A DNA stretch of 64,000 bases from assembly GCA_029260495.1 (NCBI GenBank), contig JAJDDD010000021.1:17819-81818 (forward strand), read 5' to 3'. The translations under genes and the position numbers were made by a program. The DNA is from Phycisphaerales bacterium. Its GTDB lineage: Bacteria > Planctomycetota > Phycisphaerae > Phycisphaerales > UBA1924. Below, piece after piece: positions 53,809 through 63,599 of this stretch. A model generated the notes under the pieces. It was not told where the DNA came from. It made no database searches and saw nothing but the letters and a program-made list of their open reading frames with translations. Each line of letters begins with the position of its first letter. The first letter of the stretch is position 1.

Positions 53809-55071
53809 ATGCACGTTCATAGATGCGAAAATGATGACGCGAGGAAGGTCGGCTTCCCAGTGTTGGCGCCGACGGGCGCGGCGCCTGTGATTACAGGGGT
53901 CGGTCTGGTGACTCCCCTGGGAGGCTCCGCTTCAGCGACGACTGAGGCGCTTATGGCGGGGAGAAGGACGGCGGACCGCCTTGGAGAGGCGCCGGCGGAC
54001 GCGAGCGCACTGGCGATTGCGCAACAGACATGTGGGACGCTGTGTGCGGGTGATGTGGATCCGGCGATTGAGTTGGCGGAGCGCGCAGCGCGAGAAGCGC
54101 TTGGGATGGCCGGCGTCGGAATGGGCGGAAATTGGGCACAGGGGATGCGGACAATTGTTGGTTCGAGCAAAGGCGCGGTGATGGGGCTGGCGAGGCCGGG
54201 AGATTCTGGCGGGCGTGATGCGGCTGCGATGCTCGGGCCGCACGGGTTCTTGTGCCAGAGTTTGCGGGAGAGGCTTGAACTGGGTGAGACAACGGCGATT
54301 GTTTGTGCGTGCGCCACCGGGCTGGCGGCGCTGCATTTGGCGTGGCGCGACATTTTGGATGGGCGAGCGGATCGCGTTTTGGTGATTGCGGTTGAGGCGG
54401 CGTTGTCGGAGCTGTTTGTCGAGAGCTATCGGCGGCTGGGTGTGTTGGCGCCGACACAACCAGGCACTGCCCATGTCGCCAGGCCGCTCGATGAATCGCG
54501 AACGGGGTTTACTTTGTGCGAGGCGAGCGCTGCGATTGTGCTTGAATCAGCACAGAGCGCGGAAAAAGGAGGGAGAGGCGTCGCGCGGGTCATGGGCGCT
54601 GCGATGGGAACAGAGCCTTTCGATCTTGTTCGGGCGCCGGCGCAATATGACACGCTTGAGCGGCTGACCATGGGGCTTATTGCGGATGGGACGCCCGTTG
54701 CGCTGGTTCAGCCGCACGCGCCGGGGACACGGGATAATGACGAGCGCGAGCTTTCTGCGCTTGCTCGCGCCATTATGAATCCAGGCGCGATCGACACGGC
54801 GGCGCCTGATGTGTACGCGAGCAAGGGCGCGATCGGACATCCGCTTGGCGCGGCGGGGCTGGTGAATACGGCGCTGGGGTGCTGTTTTATGCGGGCGGGG
54901 AAGCGTCCGCCGATGCCGTGGCTTGAGAAGCCCATCGAGAGCGCCTTCGATCTTGAGACTGAGTCGCGCGAGCTGGGCAACGGGGCGCACATCATTGCTG
55001 CGGCGGGGTTTGGCGGGCATGTGGGCGTGGTCCGCATCGATCCGATCGAAACTGTTTCTTTGAAATCCTGA
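53809..55071 (+). CDS. Beta-ketoacyl-ACP synthase-like enzyme
   Basis: A 420-residue thiolase-fold condensing enzyme. The fold starts at Val-Ile-Thr-Gly-Val-Gly-Leu-Val-Thr-Pro-Leu-Gly; the nucleophile Cys is in Val-Cys-Ala-Cys-Ala-Thr-Gly near 168, and the catalytic histidines are in Gln-Pro-His-Ala-Pro-Gly-Thr-Arg-Asp-Asn-Asp-Glu and Gly-His-Pro-Leu-Gly-Ala-Ala-Gly. Fatty acid or polyketide chain condensation is expected. Sequence patterns are looser than in housekeeping FabF, so a divergent KAS is likely. The start is uncertain: ATG 53809 or a downstream GTG near the first strand. Confidence 0.82.
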   Translation: MHVHRCENDDARKVGFPVLAPTGAAPVITGVGLVTPLGGSASATTEALMAGRRTADRLGEAPADASALAIAQQTCGTLCAGDVDPAIELAERAAREALGMAGVGMGGNWAQGMRTIVGSSKGAVMGLARPGDSGGRDAAAMLGPHGFLCQSLRERLELGETTAIVCACATGLAALHLAWRDILDGRADRVLVIAVEAALSELFVESYRRLGVLAPTQPGTAHVARPLDESRTGFTLCEASAAIVLESAQSAEKGGRGVARVMGAAMGTEPFDLVRAPAQYDTLERLTMGLIADGTPVALVQPHAPGTRDNDERELSALARAIMNPGAIDTAAPDVYASKGAIGHPLGAAGLVNTALGCCFMRAGKRPPMPWLEKPIESAFDLETESRELGNGAHIIAAAGFGGHVGVVRIDPIETVSLKS

Positions 55072-55109
55072 GCACCGACGGCTGTTTCCGCACCAGCTAC
55101 GATATCTTT

Positions 55110-55940
55110 GTGCATACGCTTGCTGAACTTCGTGACCTGCTGGAGCAGTACAGCCTTTCGCCGCGCAAGGGGCTGGGTCAGAATTTTCTCATTGATCGCA
55201 ATCTTATTATCAAGCTGCTGCGCGCTGCTGGGGTGGAGCGTGGCGATGTGATTCTGGAAGTTGGCCCCGGCGCGGGATCGCTGACGATTGCGCTGCTTGA
55301 CGCTGGCGCCAAGGTGATTGCGTGCGAGCTTGATGAGGGTCTGGCGAACCTTCTCGCAGATATCCTCGCAGATCGTCCAGACTTCACGCTCCTTCGCGGC
55401 GATTGCATGAAGAACAAACGCACGCTTAACGCAGATATTACTCAGGCGATCGGCGACCATCCCTTCAAGCTCGTCGCCAACCTTCCCTACGGCGTCGCGA
55501 GCCCGCTCATGCTCACACTTCTTTTTCAACACAAGATGTGCATCGAGCAACATGTGACGATTCAGAAGGAAGTCGCTGACCGCTTGCTCAGCGAATCCGG
55601 CACGCGCACATATGGCGAACTTTCCGTGATGGCGCAGGCCCTGGCGCATATTGAGCTTATCGGCATCGCGCCGCCACAATGTTTTTGGCCACGCCCGAAG
55701 GTGACCAGCGCGATGGTTTCCCTGCGCCGGCGCTCAGTGCCGCTTACTGATGACCCCGCGGCGCTTTCGCGTTGTTGTCATACGCTCTTTACAAAGCGGC
55801 GCAAGCAGCTCGGCGCCATTCTTGGTCGAGAAGCGGCTCTTCCCGAAGGTGTGTCATTCACTGACCGCCCGGAACAGCTGACGGTCGAAGAACTCATCGC
55901 GCTCTCAAAGCTCATTGATCAACCATCAAACGCTGGTTAA
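55110..55940 (+). CDS. rsmA: 16S rRNA dimethyladenosine transferase RsmA (KsgA)
   Basis: A 276-residue methyltransferase starting at GTG 55110. The N-terminal Leu-Gly-Gln-Asn-Phe-Leu-Ile-Asp, the SAM motif Glu-Val-Gly-Pro-Gly-Ala-Gly-Ser-Leu-Thr and the catalytic Asn-Leu-Pro-Tyr-Gly-Val-Ala-Ser-Pro are diagnostic. It dimethylates two adjacent adenosines in helix 45 of 16S rRNA, a late ribosome assembly checkpoint. It lies 38 bases after the ketoacyl synthase gene and converges on the lipoprotein gene with only 5 bases between ends. Confidence 0.95.
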   Translation: MHTLAELRDLLEQYSLSPRKGLGQNFLIDRNLIIKLLRAAGVERGDVILEVGPGAGSLTIALLDAGAKVIACELDEGLANLLADILADRPDFTLLRGDCMKNKRTLNADITQAIGDHPFKLVANLPYGVASPLMLTLLFQHKMCIEQHVTIQKEVADRLLSESGTRTYGELSVMAQALAHIELIGIAPPQCFWPRPKVTSAMVSLRRRSVPLTDDPAALSRCCHTLFTKRRKQLGAILGREAALPEGVSFTDRPEQLTVEELIALSKLIDQPSNAG

Positions 55941-55945
55941 ACTAG

Positions 55946-57133
55946 TCAGTCATCGCCCTGAGCGCGAATGAGCTTCGCGTCCGCGACGATTTCAATCGGC
56001 AGTGTTTTCTCAGCGACTGAGTCGGCGGGCTTGTCGCGGATGGTGACTTTGAGCTGATATTTGCCGACGGTGAGATTTTCAGGGAGCTCGATCATCTGGA
56101 CCATGTAAAAGTCGCGGCGGCGATTTCGACTGAAATCACGCACGTTTTGTTCGGACATGCGCCATGCGAGCAGACCGTCCACTTCGTGAAAAAGTGAAAG
56201 CTCCTGCCCGACCTCGACCAAATAGCCAGCCACGCCAGAATCATTTCGTCCGGGAGTGGTTTGGAAATGACCCAGCTCCGCGTAGACGATGATGCGATGA
56301 GGCCGGCCTGCGAGGAGCATGGGGCCGGGGAGCTCGTCGTAAACGCCAAACCCCTCGACGCGGGAGCAGAGTTTGAGAGTTTTCACTTCAACCGCTTCCC
56401 AGGATGCCAGATTCTCTGCAGCATTTTTGATCGCATCGACAATGCGCTCTGCTGTGTCAGATTCTGAGTCAGCCCCCTCCCGAATGATCCTGTGGATGTT
56501 CGTGAGGGCCTCGAGAGCGTCAATCTGGCGCGGGGAGATGTCCGTCATGTCTGTGGGATGGGCGTCGATCGCATCGCTCTTAATAGACTCGAGACTCGAA
56601 AGGGCGGCGTAGATGCTGAAAGGATCGGCTGCGTTCCGGGCGCGCCGGCGCAGGGCTGCGGCGAGTTCATCGACAATCGTTTCCACAGTTCGCGGTTGCG
56701 AAGCTGGCTGATTTCTTGCTGCGATCGGCTCAGTTGGATTGATTGCGGCGTACTCTTGCGCGGCGATAGCGGGCTGCTCGTCGCTGAAGTCATCCAGCGT
56801 CTTGATGCTTGAGGGTTGCGTGATGTCAACGGCGCGGGAAACATTTGCCTGGGGCGCCGGGATGGGCCGGCTGCTGGAGAGCGCTGTGGACTGAGGAACC
56901 GCGCCGTTCTCCGGGAGATTGGCTAGATCCTCCGCGTTGCGGGCAAAGATGTCGCTGATCGATTCGCCTGACTTCTGCGAATCGGCGGCGTCACGCTTGG
57001 GATCAAAGTTGTCGAGCCCAGCGGAGGAGAACTCGCCGGCTGGCTCGGGACGTTTGCTGGTTTCGCTACAGCTTGCCAGCCCAGTGAGAGCGATGCAGGC
57101 GATGGCGGTGAGAATGCGTGCGCTGGTGTTCAT
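55946..57133 (-). CDS. Lipoprotein of unknown function
   Basis: A 395-residue exported protein with lipobox Leu-Ala-Ser-Cys (Cys22). Residues 23-150 are low complexity (Ser/Ala/Pro/Gln), as in flexible linkers. Residues 150-250 are helical; 255-390 form a beta-rich domain with Val-Tyr-Asp-Glu-Leu-Pro-Gly-Pro and Arg-Arg-Asp-Phe-Tyr-Met-Val-Gln segments. I do not recognise the family. It is upstream-adjacent to holA on the same strand but in a separate functional class. Confidence 0.75.
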   Translation of the reverse strand: MNTSARILTAIACIALTGLASCSETSKRPEPAGEFSSAGLDNFDPKRDAADSQKSGESISDIFARNAEDLANLPENGAVPQSTALSSSRPIPAPQANVSRAVDITQPSSIKTLDDFSDEQPAIAAQEYAAINPTEPIAARNQPASQPRTVETIVDELAAALRRRARNAADPFSIYAALSSLESIKSDAIDAHPTDMTDISPRQIDALEALTNIHRIIREGADSESDTAERIVDAIKNAAENLASWEAVEVKTLKLCSRVEGFGVYDELPGPMLLAGRPHRIIVYAELGHFQTTPGRNDSGVAGYLVEVGQELSLFHEVDGLLAWRMSEQNVRDFSRNRRRDFYMVQMIELPENLTVGKYQLKVTIRDKPADSVAEKTLPIEIVADAKLIRAQGDD

Positions 57134-57171
57134 CCGTGTGTCTCCTGCAGATCGTGCTCATCATCGGCGCA

Positions 57172-58200
57172 CTAGCGCACGACGCTTGCAAAGCGGACAG
57201 CGAGGGCTTCGAGAGATCGCTTTCCATCGCCGACGCCGGTCTTGGAGCGAACATCGGTGCGAACAGCTTCATCGAACAAGGCTGCGAGGTCGGCGGGGCT
57301 GGCGCGGCGGGCGGCGCGGAGGATGGCCTCGCGGGCGGGGCCCCAAATCTTGGCTGGTCCGTAGGTCGCCTGCGGCGTGGCGCCCTCGTCAAGCATGCGC
57401 GACGCGATGAAGAGCTTGCGGGCAAGGTCCATCATCGCGAAGGACACGAGCACCGGCGCAACGCGCCACAATCCCAGCGCTTCATGAACCGAGCCCACAG
57501 CGCGATTTGCGTCGCCCACGATCAGCTCTGACTGGATCGCCCATACCTCCTCTTCGCGCGAGCGGCCGACCATCTCAGTGACCATTTGGCTGGTGATCGC
57601 GGCGCCCGGTCCAGCGAGTGTCGCGAGCTTCGCGAGAGCGGAATCAATCGATCCAACGTTCGGCCCGACGCGCTCGACGAGACGTTCGGCGGCGTCAGGC
57701 TCGATCGTCGCCCCCCATTGCTTTTGCGCGCGATCGAAAGCCCATCGCGTCGCCTGGGATTCGGTGAGCCCGTCGCACTTAATGACGGCGCCGACCTTGT
57801 CGATCAATTTGTCGAGCTTGCCTGCGCGCCAGATATCGGTGCGAAGGAGGAGTGTGGCCTGGTCAGTCGGCGCCTGAGCGTAGCGCTCGATGATCGGGCG
57901 GGCGTCTTCTTTGACAAGCTGATCGGCTTCATCGACGACGATGAGCTTGTGCTGCTGCATCAGGCCGAAGCTTCTACATTCATCGAGCACGTCTGCGATC
58001 GAGTTGGCGGCGCCGGAAAAGTGGATGACATCGACATCGCCGAAAGCTTCTTCGAGTTTGGTGCGGAGGCTGTCCGTGTGAAGCGAGCGAAGATAGGGGT
58101 CTTTGCCCGCGAGAACGATGATGCGCATTGAGGCTTCGGGACGGCGGGCCTTGGCGCTGCGGGATTGAGTCTTTTTCTTTGCCATATTCGGGGGCATCAT
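57172..58200 (-). CDS. holA: DNA polymerase III delta subunit
   Basis: A 342-residue clamp-loader delta subunit. It shows a Rossmann-like AAA+ fold start (Ile-Ile-Val-Leu-Ala-Gly-Lys-Asp-Pro-Tyr-Leu), Lys-Leu-Ile-Val-Val-Asp-Glu-Ala-Asp without a full Walker A, as usual for delta, Leu-Leu-Leu-Arg-Thr near the middle, and the helical collar domain at the C-terminus (about 220-340). It opens the beta clamp for loading on DNA. Candidate starts are ATG 58200, 58197 and 58185, none with a good ribosome binding site; the frame stays open upstream but codes for Pro/Arg-rich residues and is rejected. Confidence 0.85.
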   Translation of the reverse strand: MMPPNMAKKKTQSRSAKARRPEASMRIIVLAGKDPYLRSLHTDSLRTKLEEAFGDVDVIHFSGAANSIADVLDECRSFGLMQQHKLIVVDEADQLVKEDARPIIERYAQAPTDQATLLLRTDIWRAGKLDKLIDKVGAVIKCDGLTESQATRWAFDRAQKQWGATIEPDAAERLVERVGPNVGSIDSALAKLATLAGPGAAITSQMVTEMVGRSREEEVWAIQSELIVGDANRAVGSVHEALGLWRVAPVLVSFAMMDLARKLFIASRMLDEGATPQATYGPAKIWGPAREAILRAARRASPADLAALFDEAVRTDVRSKTGVGDGKRSLEALAVRFASVVR

Positions 58201-58277
58201 CCGCTGAAAGAGGCTCAGGCGCCAACCTAATAGATGGACGGAGTAGAATACGCGTGCAGCACGTCGCTGTGAACACG

Positions 58278-58802
58278 ATGCCAAACTTTCCTTCCTGCAC
58301 ATATTGTCCGAGCCAGCTTCGCCCGCTCCTGCGATTTCTACATGCTCGGGATGAGCGCGTGGTCGCGTGGGGGGTGACCCAGCCGGTGGTTTCGGCTTCG
58401 ACGCAGATCCTTGGCGCCGCGGTGGCGCTGATACCAGTTGTCGGGATATGCCTGCACCCGGCCATCGTGCGAACCGGAGCTCGCCTGCTGGTGCTGACCG
58501 ATCGGCGCCTGCTGCTGCTGGGCACGACGGGCTCTTTGCCGCTGGATCCGGAGCGGCTTGTGGTGGCGGACGAACCGATCGAGGGCGTGCGTGTTCGTCG
58601 GCGGCGCGGCAAGCGAGCGTATGACCTGACGCTGACGGACTCACGGAAGTCGCTGCGGATTGTCCTCGCGGATCACAAGTTGCCCATGACGGGGCGTCTG
58701 GATGACGCGCTGGGCCTGCTGGCGGAGCCGGGGGCCGCGAGGGGCGAGGGTCACCCGGAGCCGGGGACGGCTGGCGCGGCGCCGGGGTATGGCCGGGTCT
58801 GA
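58278..58802 (+). CDS. Bacterial PH-like domain membrane protein, unknown
   Basis: A 174-residue protein with two cysteines at the N-terminus (Cys-Thr-Tyr-Cys), a hydrophobic hairpin (about 38-60) and a C-terminal segment Leu-Leu-Val-Leu-Thr-Asp-Arg-Arg-Leu-Leu-Leu-Leu, the opening strand pattern of bacterial PH domains. The end is Gly/Pro/Ala-rich. It is divergent from holA. The start could be the GTG nine bases earlier. Function unknown. Confidence 0.6.
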   Translation: MPNFPSCTYCPSQLRPLLRFLHARDERVVAWGVTQPVVSASTQILGAAVALIPVVGICLHPAIVRTGARLLVLTDRRLLLLGTTGSLPLDPERLVVADEPIEGVRVRRRRGKRAYDLTLTDSRKSLRIVLADHKLPMTGRLDDALGLLAEPGAARGEGHPEPGTAGAAPGYGRV

Positions 58803-59050
58803 TCGGCGGCGCCCATTCCGGCTGCACACGGGCGGTCGCTTTGTTTACACTGTCGGGCTCGCCCCGAGTCGCCGGCCTCAGGTGGGGAACCAGAGCCGGA
58901 TTTCGATGACGGTGCGGTCAACGTCAGAGGCCGGAGTCCTGCGGCTGGTTGTCTTCTATCTCAGGAACAACCAAACGCGCGAACCGGCATGCCCGACGGC
59001 ATCCTGATCCCCTCACGCCGGCCTGCCATCTTTGGAGGATTCGACCCGCC

Positions 59051-61093
59051 ATGCCCAACTACACCACCAGTGACATTCGCAATATCGCCTTCGTCGGCCA
59101 TGGCGCTGTCGGAAAGACAACGCTCGCTGAGCACATTCTCTTTGAAGCGGGTGTCGTCGGTCGCTGCGGAACCGTTGAAGACAAGAACACCACCGCCGAC
59201 TTTGAAGTGGAGGAGAAGGAACACGGGCACAGCCTGAGCTCCGCGGTCCTGTCCTTCGATCACGCTGGGAAACGGTTCAACATCATCGATACGCCCGGTT
59301 TTCCTGATTTTCTGGGACAGGCGATCACCGCGCTCCCTGCTGTTGAAGTCGCGGTCATCGTCGTCGATGCGACGAAGGGAATCCAAACCGTCACCCGGCG
59401 CATGATGAAGCTGGCTATCGAGCGCAATCTGCCGCGCATGATCGTCGTCAACAAGATTGACCTCCCCGAAGCCGATCTTGAGGCCCTTGTGGGTCAGCTT
59501 AAAGAAACATTCGGCGACGCATGCACGCCGATCAACCTTCCCTCCGCGGGCAGGACGCGTGTGGTTGATGTTCTTGACAGCGACTCCGGCGAAGTGGACT
59601 TCATGTCCGTCGCCGAAGCACATACCGCAATTATTGATCGCGTCGTCGAGGTTGATGACGAACTCATGGAGCAATACCTCGAAACAGGTGAAGCTCCCGC
59701 TGGAGAGAAGCGGCACGCGGCATTTGAACAGGCGCTGCGCGAGGGGCACCTGACGCCGGTCTGCTTTGTCTCCGCGAAACAGGGCGTCGGCGTCAAGGAG
59801 CTGCTGCACATCTTTTGCAACCATTGCCCCAGCCCCGAAGAGGGAAATCCGCGACCCTTCAAGAAGAATGGCGAAGACTGGGCGCCGACGCCTGATCCCA
59901 CAAAGCCCGCTTGCGCCCATGTTTTCAAAGTTGCGACGGATGCTTTTGTCGGCAAGCTCGCTTTTTTCCGTGTGCATCAGGGAACCATCAAGGCAAACTC
60001 ACAGGTGCTTCTCAACGACGGCAAGAAGCCCATCCGAATCGGGCATCTGCTCTCTGTCCGAGGCAAGGAGCATACGGAAGCTGACAGCGCTATCGCCGGC
60101 GACATTGTCGGCGTCGCCAAGATCGAGGACATCCATCTCAATGGCGTGCTGCATGACTCGCCTGAGTACAACGATGTTCATCTTGAACCCATCCCGACCC
60201 CCAGACCAATGTTCGGCCAGGGCATCATTCCAAAGAGTCGCGGCGACGAAACCAAGGTGGGCGGCGCCGTACACAAGCTCATGGATGAAGACCCGACCTT
60301 CGTTGTCGAGCGCGTCGCAGCGACGCACCAGACGGTGGCGCGCGGGCTGGGCGAGCTGCATATGCGCGTCATGATTGAGCGCATGAAGAATCGGTTCGGC
60401 GTCGAGGTGGACACGGAGCCACCGCGCGTCGCCTATCGTGAAACCATCTCCGCGAACGCTGAAGGGCACCATCGTCATAAGAAGCAGACCGGCGGCGCCG
60501 GGCAGTTCGGCGAGGTGTACTTGCGCATTGAGCCGCTTGCGATGGATCACGAAGTCGGCTTTGAGTTTGAGGATGACACGTTCGGCGGATCCGTTCCCAA
60601 GCAGTTCATGCCTGCGATCGAGAAGGGCGTGCGCGCCGTTCTTGAGCACGGGGCGGTCGCTGGCTACCCCATGTCAGGCGTCAAAGTGAGCGTCTATGAC
60701 GGCAAGCATCATCCGGTGGACTCCAAGGAAGTGGCCTTTGTCGCCGCCGGAAAACGCGCCTTCATTGACGCGATCAAGAAAGCCAGACCGGTCCTCCTTG
60801 AGCCGTTCGTCTCCATCGAAGTCACCGCTCCTTCAAGCTATATGGGCGACCTGACCAGCGATATCGCAGGCAAGCGCGGACGTGTCCAGGGGACTGACAT
60901 GCTCGCCGGCGATCAGTGCATGATCACCGCGGTCGTTCCTCTGTCTGAAACGCTGAGCTACGCGAGCCAGCTGAAGAGCATGACCGCCGGCCAAGGCTCT
61001 TTCACGATGGATTTTTCCCACGAAGAGCAGACACCACCCAATGTTCAGGCGGAGATTGTCGCTGCATATAAACCCAAGGATGAAGAGGACTGA
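59051..61093 (+). CDS. Elongation factor G-like translational GTPase (EF-G2 type)
   Basis: A 680-residue GTPase with EF-G domains I-V. G1 reads Gly-His-Gly-Ala-Val-Gly-Lys-Thr (16-23), G3 Asp-Thr-Pro-Gly, G4 Asn-Lys-Ile-Asp. The switch I region (about 43-60) departs from canonical EF-G (Gly-His-Ser-Leu where Gly-Ile-Thr-Ile is usual), which places it with EF-G-like paralogues (EF-G2). Domain IV with Thr-Gly-Gly-Ala-Gly-Gln-Phe-Gly-Glu-Val is well kept. It may serve translocation or ribosome recycling under special conditions. The start at 59051 has GGAGG about 12 bases upstream. It stands apart from rps/tuf genes. Confidence 0.9.
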   Translation: MPNYTTSDIRNIAFVGHGAVGKTTLAEHILFEAGVVGRCGTVEDKNTTADFEVEEKEHGHSLSSAVLSFDHAGKRFNIIDTPGFPDFLGQAITALPAVEVAVIVVDATKGIQTVTRRMMKLAIERNLPRMIVVNKIDLPEADLEALVGQLKETFGDACTPINLPSAGRTRVVDVLDSDSGEVDFMSVAEAHTAIIDRVVEVDDELMEQYLETGEAPAGEKRHAAFEQALREGHLTPVCFVSAKQGVGVKELLHIFCNHCPSPEEGNPRPFKKNGEDWAPTPDPTKPACAHVFKVATDAFVGKLAFFRVHQGTIKANSQVLLNDGKKPIRIGHLLSVRGKEHTEADSAIAGDIVGVAKIEDIHLNGVLHDSPEYNDVHLEPIPTPRPMFGQGIIPKSRGDETKVGGAVHKLMDEDPTFVVERVAATHQTVARGLGELHMRVMIERMKNRFGVEVDTEPPRVAYRETISANAEGHHRHKKQTGGAGQFGEVYLRIEPLAMDHEVGFEFEDDTFGGSVPKQFMPAIEKGVRAVLEHGAVAGYPMSGVKVSVYDGKHHPVDSKEVAFVAAGKRAFIDAIKKARPVLLEPFVSIEVTAPSSYMGDLTSDIAGKRGRVQGTDMLAGDQCMITAVVPLSETLSYASQLKSMTAGQGSFTMDFSHEEQTPPNVQAEIVAAYKPKDEED

Positions 61094-61111
61094 CCCGCTT
61101 GTTCAGCTGCC

Positions 61112-63244
61112 TTACGCCGCCTCGGCATCGGGCCCAACAACCCGCCCGCTGCGCTTCGTCGCCCATTCTCTGCACAGCGATATCAGCTTCTCTTTGTCGA
61201 TGGGTTTTGTCGCGTAATCATCACACCCCGCCAGCAGGCATTTGTCACGGTCGCCCGACATTGCGTGAGCTGTGAGTGCGATGATCGGCGTATCCAAGCC
61301 GCGAGCTCGCAGCAGGCTTGTCGCTGTATACCCATCCATCTCAGGCATCTGCATGTCCATCAGCACAAGATCAAATGGCTTGCCGGAGTCCGCCGCAGCC
61401 GTCGCTCGCTCCAGCGCGATCCTTCCGTTCGGTGCGATTTCGACAAACGCGCCGGCATTCTTGAGATGGAACGTAATCAGCCGCTGATTGTCAGGACCAT
61501 CTTCCGCAAGGAGCACGCGCACATCCAGCGCGCCCGACGCCTGAACCCTTTCCGAACTACGCTTCGCGCTTTCTGCTTGTCCGATCTGCTCCGCGCTCGA
61601 AAGCAAGCCGTTGACATGCGCCGGGCCTGTGCGAATCGAAACTGTGAAAACGCTCCCTTCACCGAGCTTGCTACGAACATCAATCTTGCCGCCCAACATC
61701 TCTGAGAGCCGTTTGGTGATCGTCAGCCCGAGCCCGGTTCCCCCGAACCGGCGTGTGGTGGATGTGTCCGCCTGCTCAAAAGCGCGGAAGACCGAGGCAG
61801 TCTGGTCGGGGGACATCCCGACTCCCGTATCTTCAACTTCAAGGGTCAGCACGCCATCTTCATCGCCACTATTTTCGAATCGAGCGCCGAGGCGCACGCC
61901 GCCGGTCTCCGTGAACTTCACAGCGTTGCCCACAAGGTTCACAAGGATTTGCCGAATGCGCACCGGATCTGATTCAATCGTGCGCGGCAAGGGGAACTCA
62001 TAGTCGATTTTGAGCTCAATGCCCTTCGTCGCAGCCCGCTCATGCATCAGCGAGAACACATCCTCGATAATGCGCACCGGGGAACATTCAATGCGCTCGA
62101 CTTTCATCTTCCCCGCTTCAATCTTGGAGATATCAAGGATGTCATTAATGATCGTGAGCAGGTGATCGCCGCTGCGGCGAATCGTGTGCACGGCGGAGAT
62201 GCGATTCTCCGGCGTCGCCTGCGGGTCGTGTAGAAGATCCGCGTAGCCGAGAATCGCGGTCATCGGCGTGCGAATCTCATGGCTCATGTTCGCGAGGAAC
62301 TCAGTTTTGGATCGACTCGCAGCCTCTGCTGCGTCGCACATATTTGCATGCCTAATCGCGGCGCTTGTCAATGAAAGATAGAAACCCACAAGCAGCAGAG
62401 TCGCAGTGATTCCGCCAACCAGAACAAGAATGGGTTCATAGCGCACAGTGCCGAGCGATTTATCGCGCATCAAAGTTGCGAAGAGCTCAAATGGGCGGCC
62501 CATCAAATCAAAGTGAATTGTTTGCGTATCGACAGACTCCAACCCGGAGGCCATCCCGGCAACCGCGATCTCGCGCGGCGGCCCGTCACTGCGCCTCTCA
62601 CGCAAGATGAAGCCGATTGTGCCTTTGTGAATCGAAGACACATTCTGAAACACACGCTTGACATCGACGAGACAAATCGCCCACGATTCATGCTCTGACG
62701 TCGCCTTCATCATCGGCATCGCGATGACCGCGATTTGGGCGCCAGCAACAATCGCATCGCTCGGCGGGCTCACGCCTTTGTGCAAATCTCTCGACGCATT
62801 AATCGCGCCCATAATGGCTGAATACTGAACAACATCCTGCCCTGGGCGCAGCGACATATTCCCCGCCACTCGCGTCAGAAGATATTGACTCTCCTTGCGT
62901 CCATTCAGATTGACACGCTCGACGATTGCGAAGGTCGCGATGTCCGGCTGTTCATCGGCGCCAAGCTCCCCGAGACAGGTGAGCCACTCCTCTTCGCTGA
63001 CTGTTTCGCTTGAAGCGCACCCAACACGAACGCCTCGCAGCAGCAGTTCGTAGCGAAACAACTCCCGCTCAAACCCATCGATCGCCTGATTGGCGACTGA
63101 CAAACAAGTCGTTTGGCAGGTTCCGCGGACGATATTCATCGTCATCGCCCAGCCCATGCCCGTCGCAGCGAGTCCGAACAGCAAGATCAGCCCCGTCCAC
63201 AGCCGGCGACGATTCCTGGAAAATATAGTGCTTGCTGTGTTCAT
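61112..63244 (-). CDS. Hybrid sensor histidine kinase with periplasmic sensor and receiver domain
   Basis: A 710-residue membrane kinase. Two transmembrane helices (about 15-35 and 270-291) bracket a 230-residue periplasmic sensor resembling CHASE. The HisKA domain holds the phospho-acceptor His322 (Met-Ser-His-Glu-Ile-Arg-Thr-Pro-Met); the ATPase domain shows Asn-Leu-Val-Gly-Asn-Ala-Val-Lys-Phe-Thr (N box) and Gly-Thr-Gly-Leu-Gly-Leu (G box). A receiver domain at 585-700 has the phosphorylation Asp630 in Leu-Met-Asp-Met-Gln-Met-Pro and Lys in Thr-Lys-Pro-Ile. No output domain or adjacent regulator is seen, so a phosphotransfer partner must lie elsewhere. Confidence 0.94.
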   Translation of the reverse strand: MNTASTIFSRNRRRLWTGLILLFGLAATGMGWAMTMNIVRGTCQTTCLSVANQAIDGFERELFRYELLLRGVRVGCASSETVSEEEWLTCLGELGADEQPDIATFAIVERVNLNGRKESQYLLTRVAGNMSLRPGQDVVQYSAIMGAINASRDLHKGVSPPSDAIVAGAQIAVIAMPMMKATSEHESWAICLVDVKRVFQNVSSIHKGTIGFILRERRSDGPPREIAVAGMASGLESVDTQTIHFDLMGRPFELFATLMRDKSLGTVRYEPILVLVGGITATLLLVGFYLSLTSAAIRHANMCDAAEAASRSKTEFLANMSHEIRTPMTAILGYADLLHDPQATPENRISAVHTIRRSGDHLLTIINDILDISKIEAGKMKVERIECSPVRIIEDVFSLMHERAATKGIELKIDYEFPLPRTIESDPVRIRQILVNLVGNAVKFTETGGVRLGARFENSGDEDGVLTLEVEDTGVGMSPDQTASVFRAFEQADTSTTRRFGGTGLGLTITKRLSEMLGGKIDVRSKLGEGSVFTVSIRTGPAHVNGLLSSAEQIGQAESAKRSSERVQASGALDVRVLLAEDGPDNQRLITFHLKNAGAFVEIAPNGRIALERATAAADSGKPFDLVLMDMQMPEMDGYTATSLLRARGLDTPIIALTAHAMSGDRDKCLLAGCDDYATKPIDKEKLISLCREWATKRSGRVVGPDAEAA

Positions 63245-63599
63245 ATGGATCGTTCATCGCCTTGAAGAACTGCCCCTCGAATGAAGGCTGCAACATTCCT
63301 TCTTCGACCGGTTCTCACGCTCTCTTCTGCCCAGGCATGTTGTAAAGACACGCTTGTTCAAGGGAGATGCGTTGCCTTCTTCATGCAGCGCGTTTATCGG
63401 GCGAAACTCGCTCGCTCTGGGCGCCGCACCATGCCAAACAACGCAACCGGGGCAATCGCGCATCGCCACAGCGCTTGGCAACGCTGCACAAGCGAATCAG
63501 AAGAACGATTCCATCACTTGTAGTGGGGACGACCTTCAGAAGAAGGGGCGCAACTCCCGCGCGCAGGGGGGCTATGCCTTTACCCTTCTATAATCTCAC
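63245..63599. other. Intergenic region without a supported gene
   Basis: This 355-base gap separates the divergent hybrid kinase and membrane protein genes. Short open frames exist but have no ribosome binding sites or protein-like composition. It should contain promoters for both genes; the clearest hint is TATAAT at 63589-63594. Confidence 0.5.

Noticed and set aside
58201..58827. Extension of the holA frame by about 209 codons upstream
   Set aside because: The extra residues are Pro/Arg-rich without pattern and overlap the divergent PH-like gene; delta subunits are normally near 340 residues.
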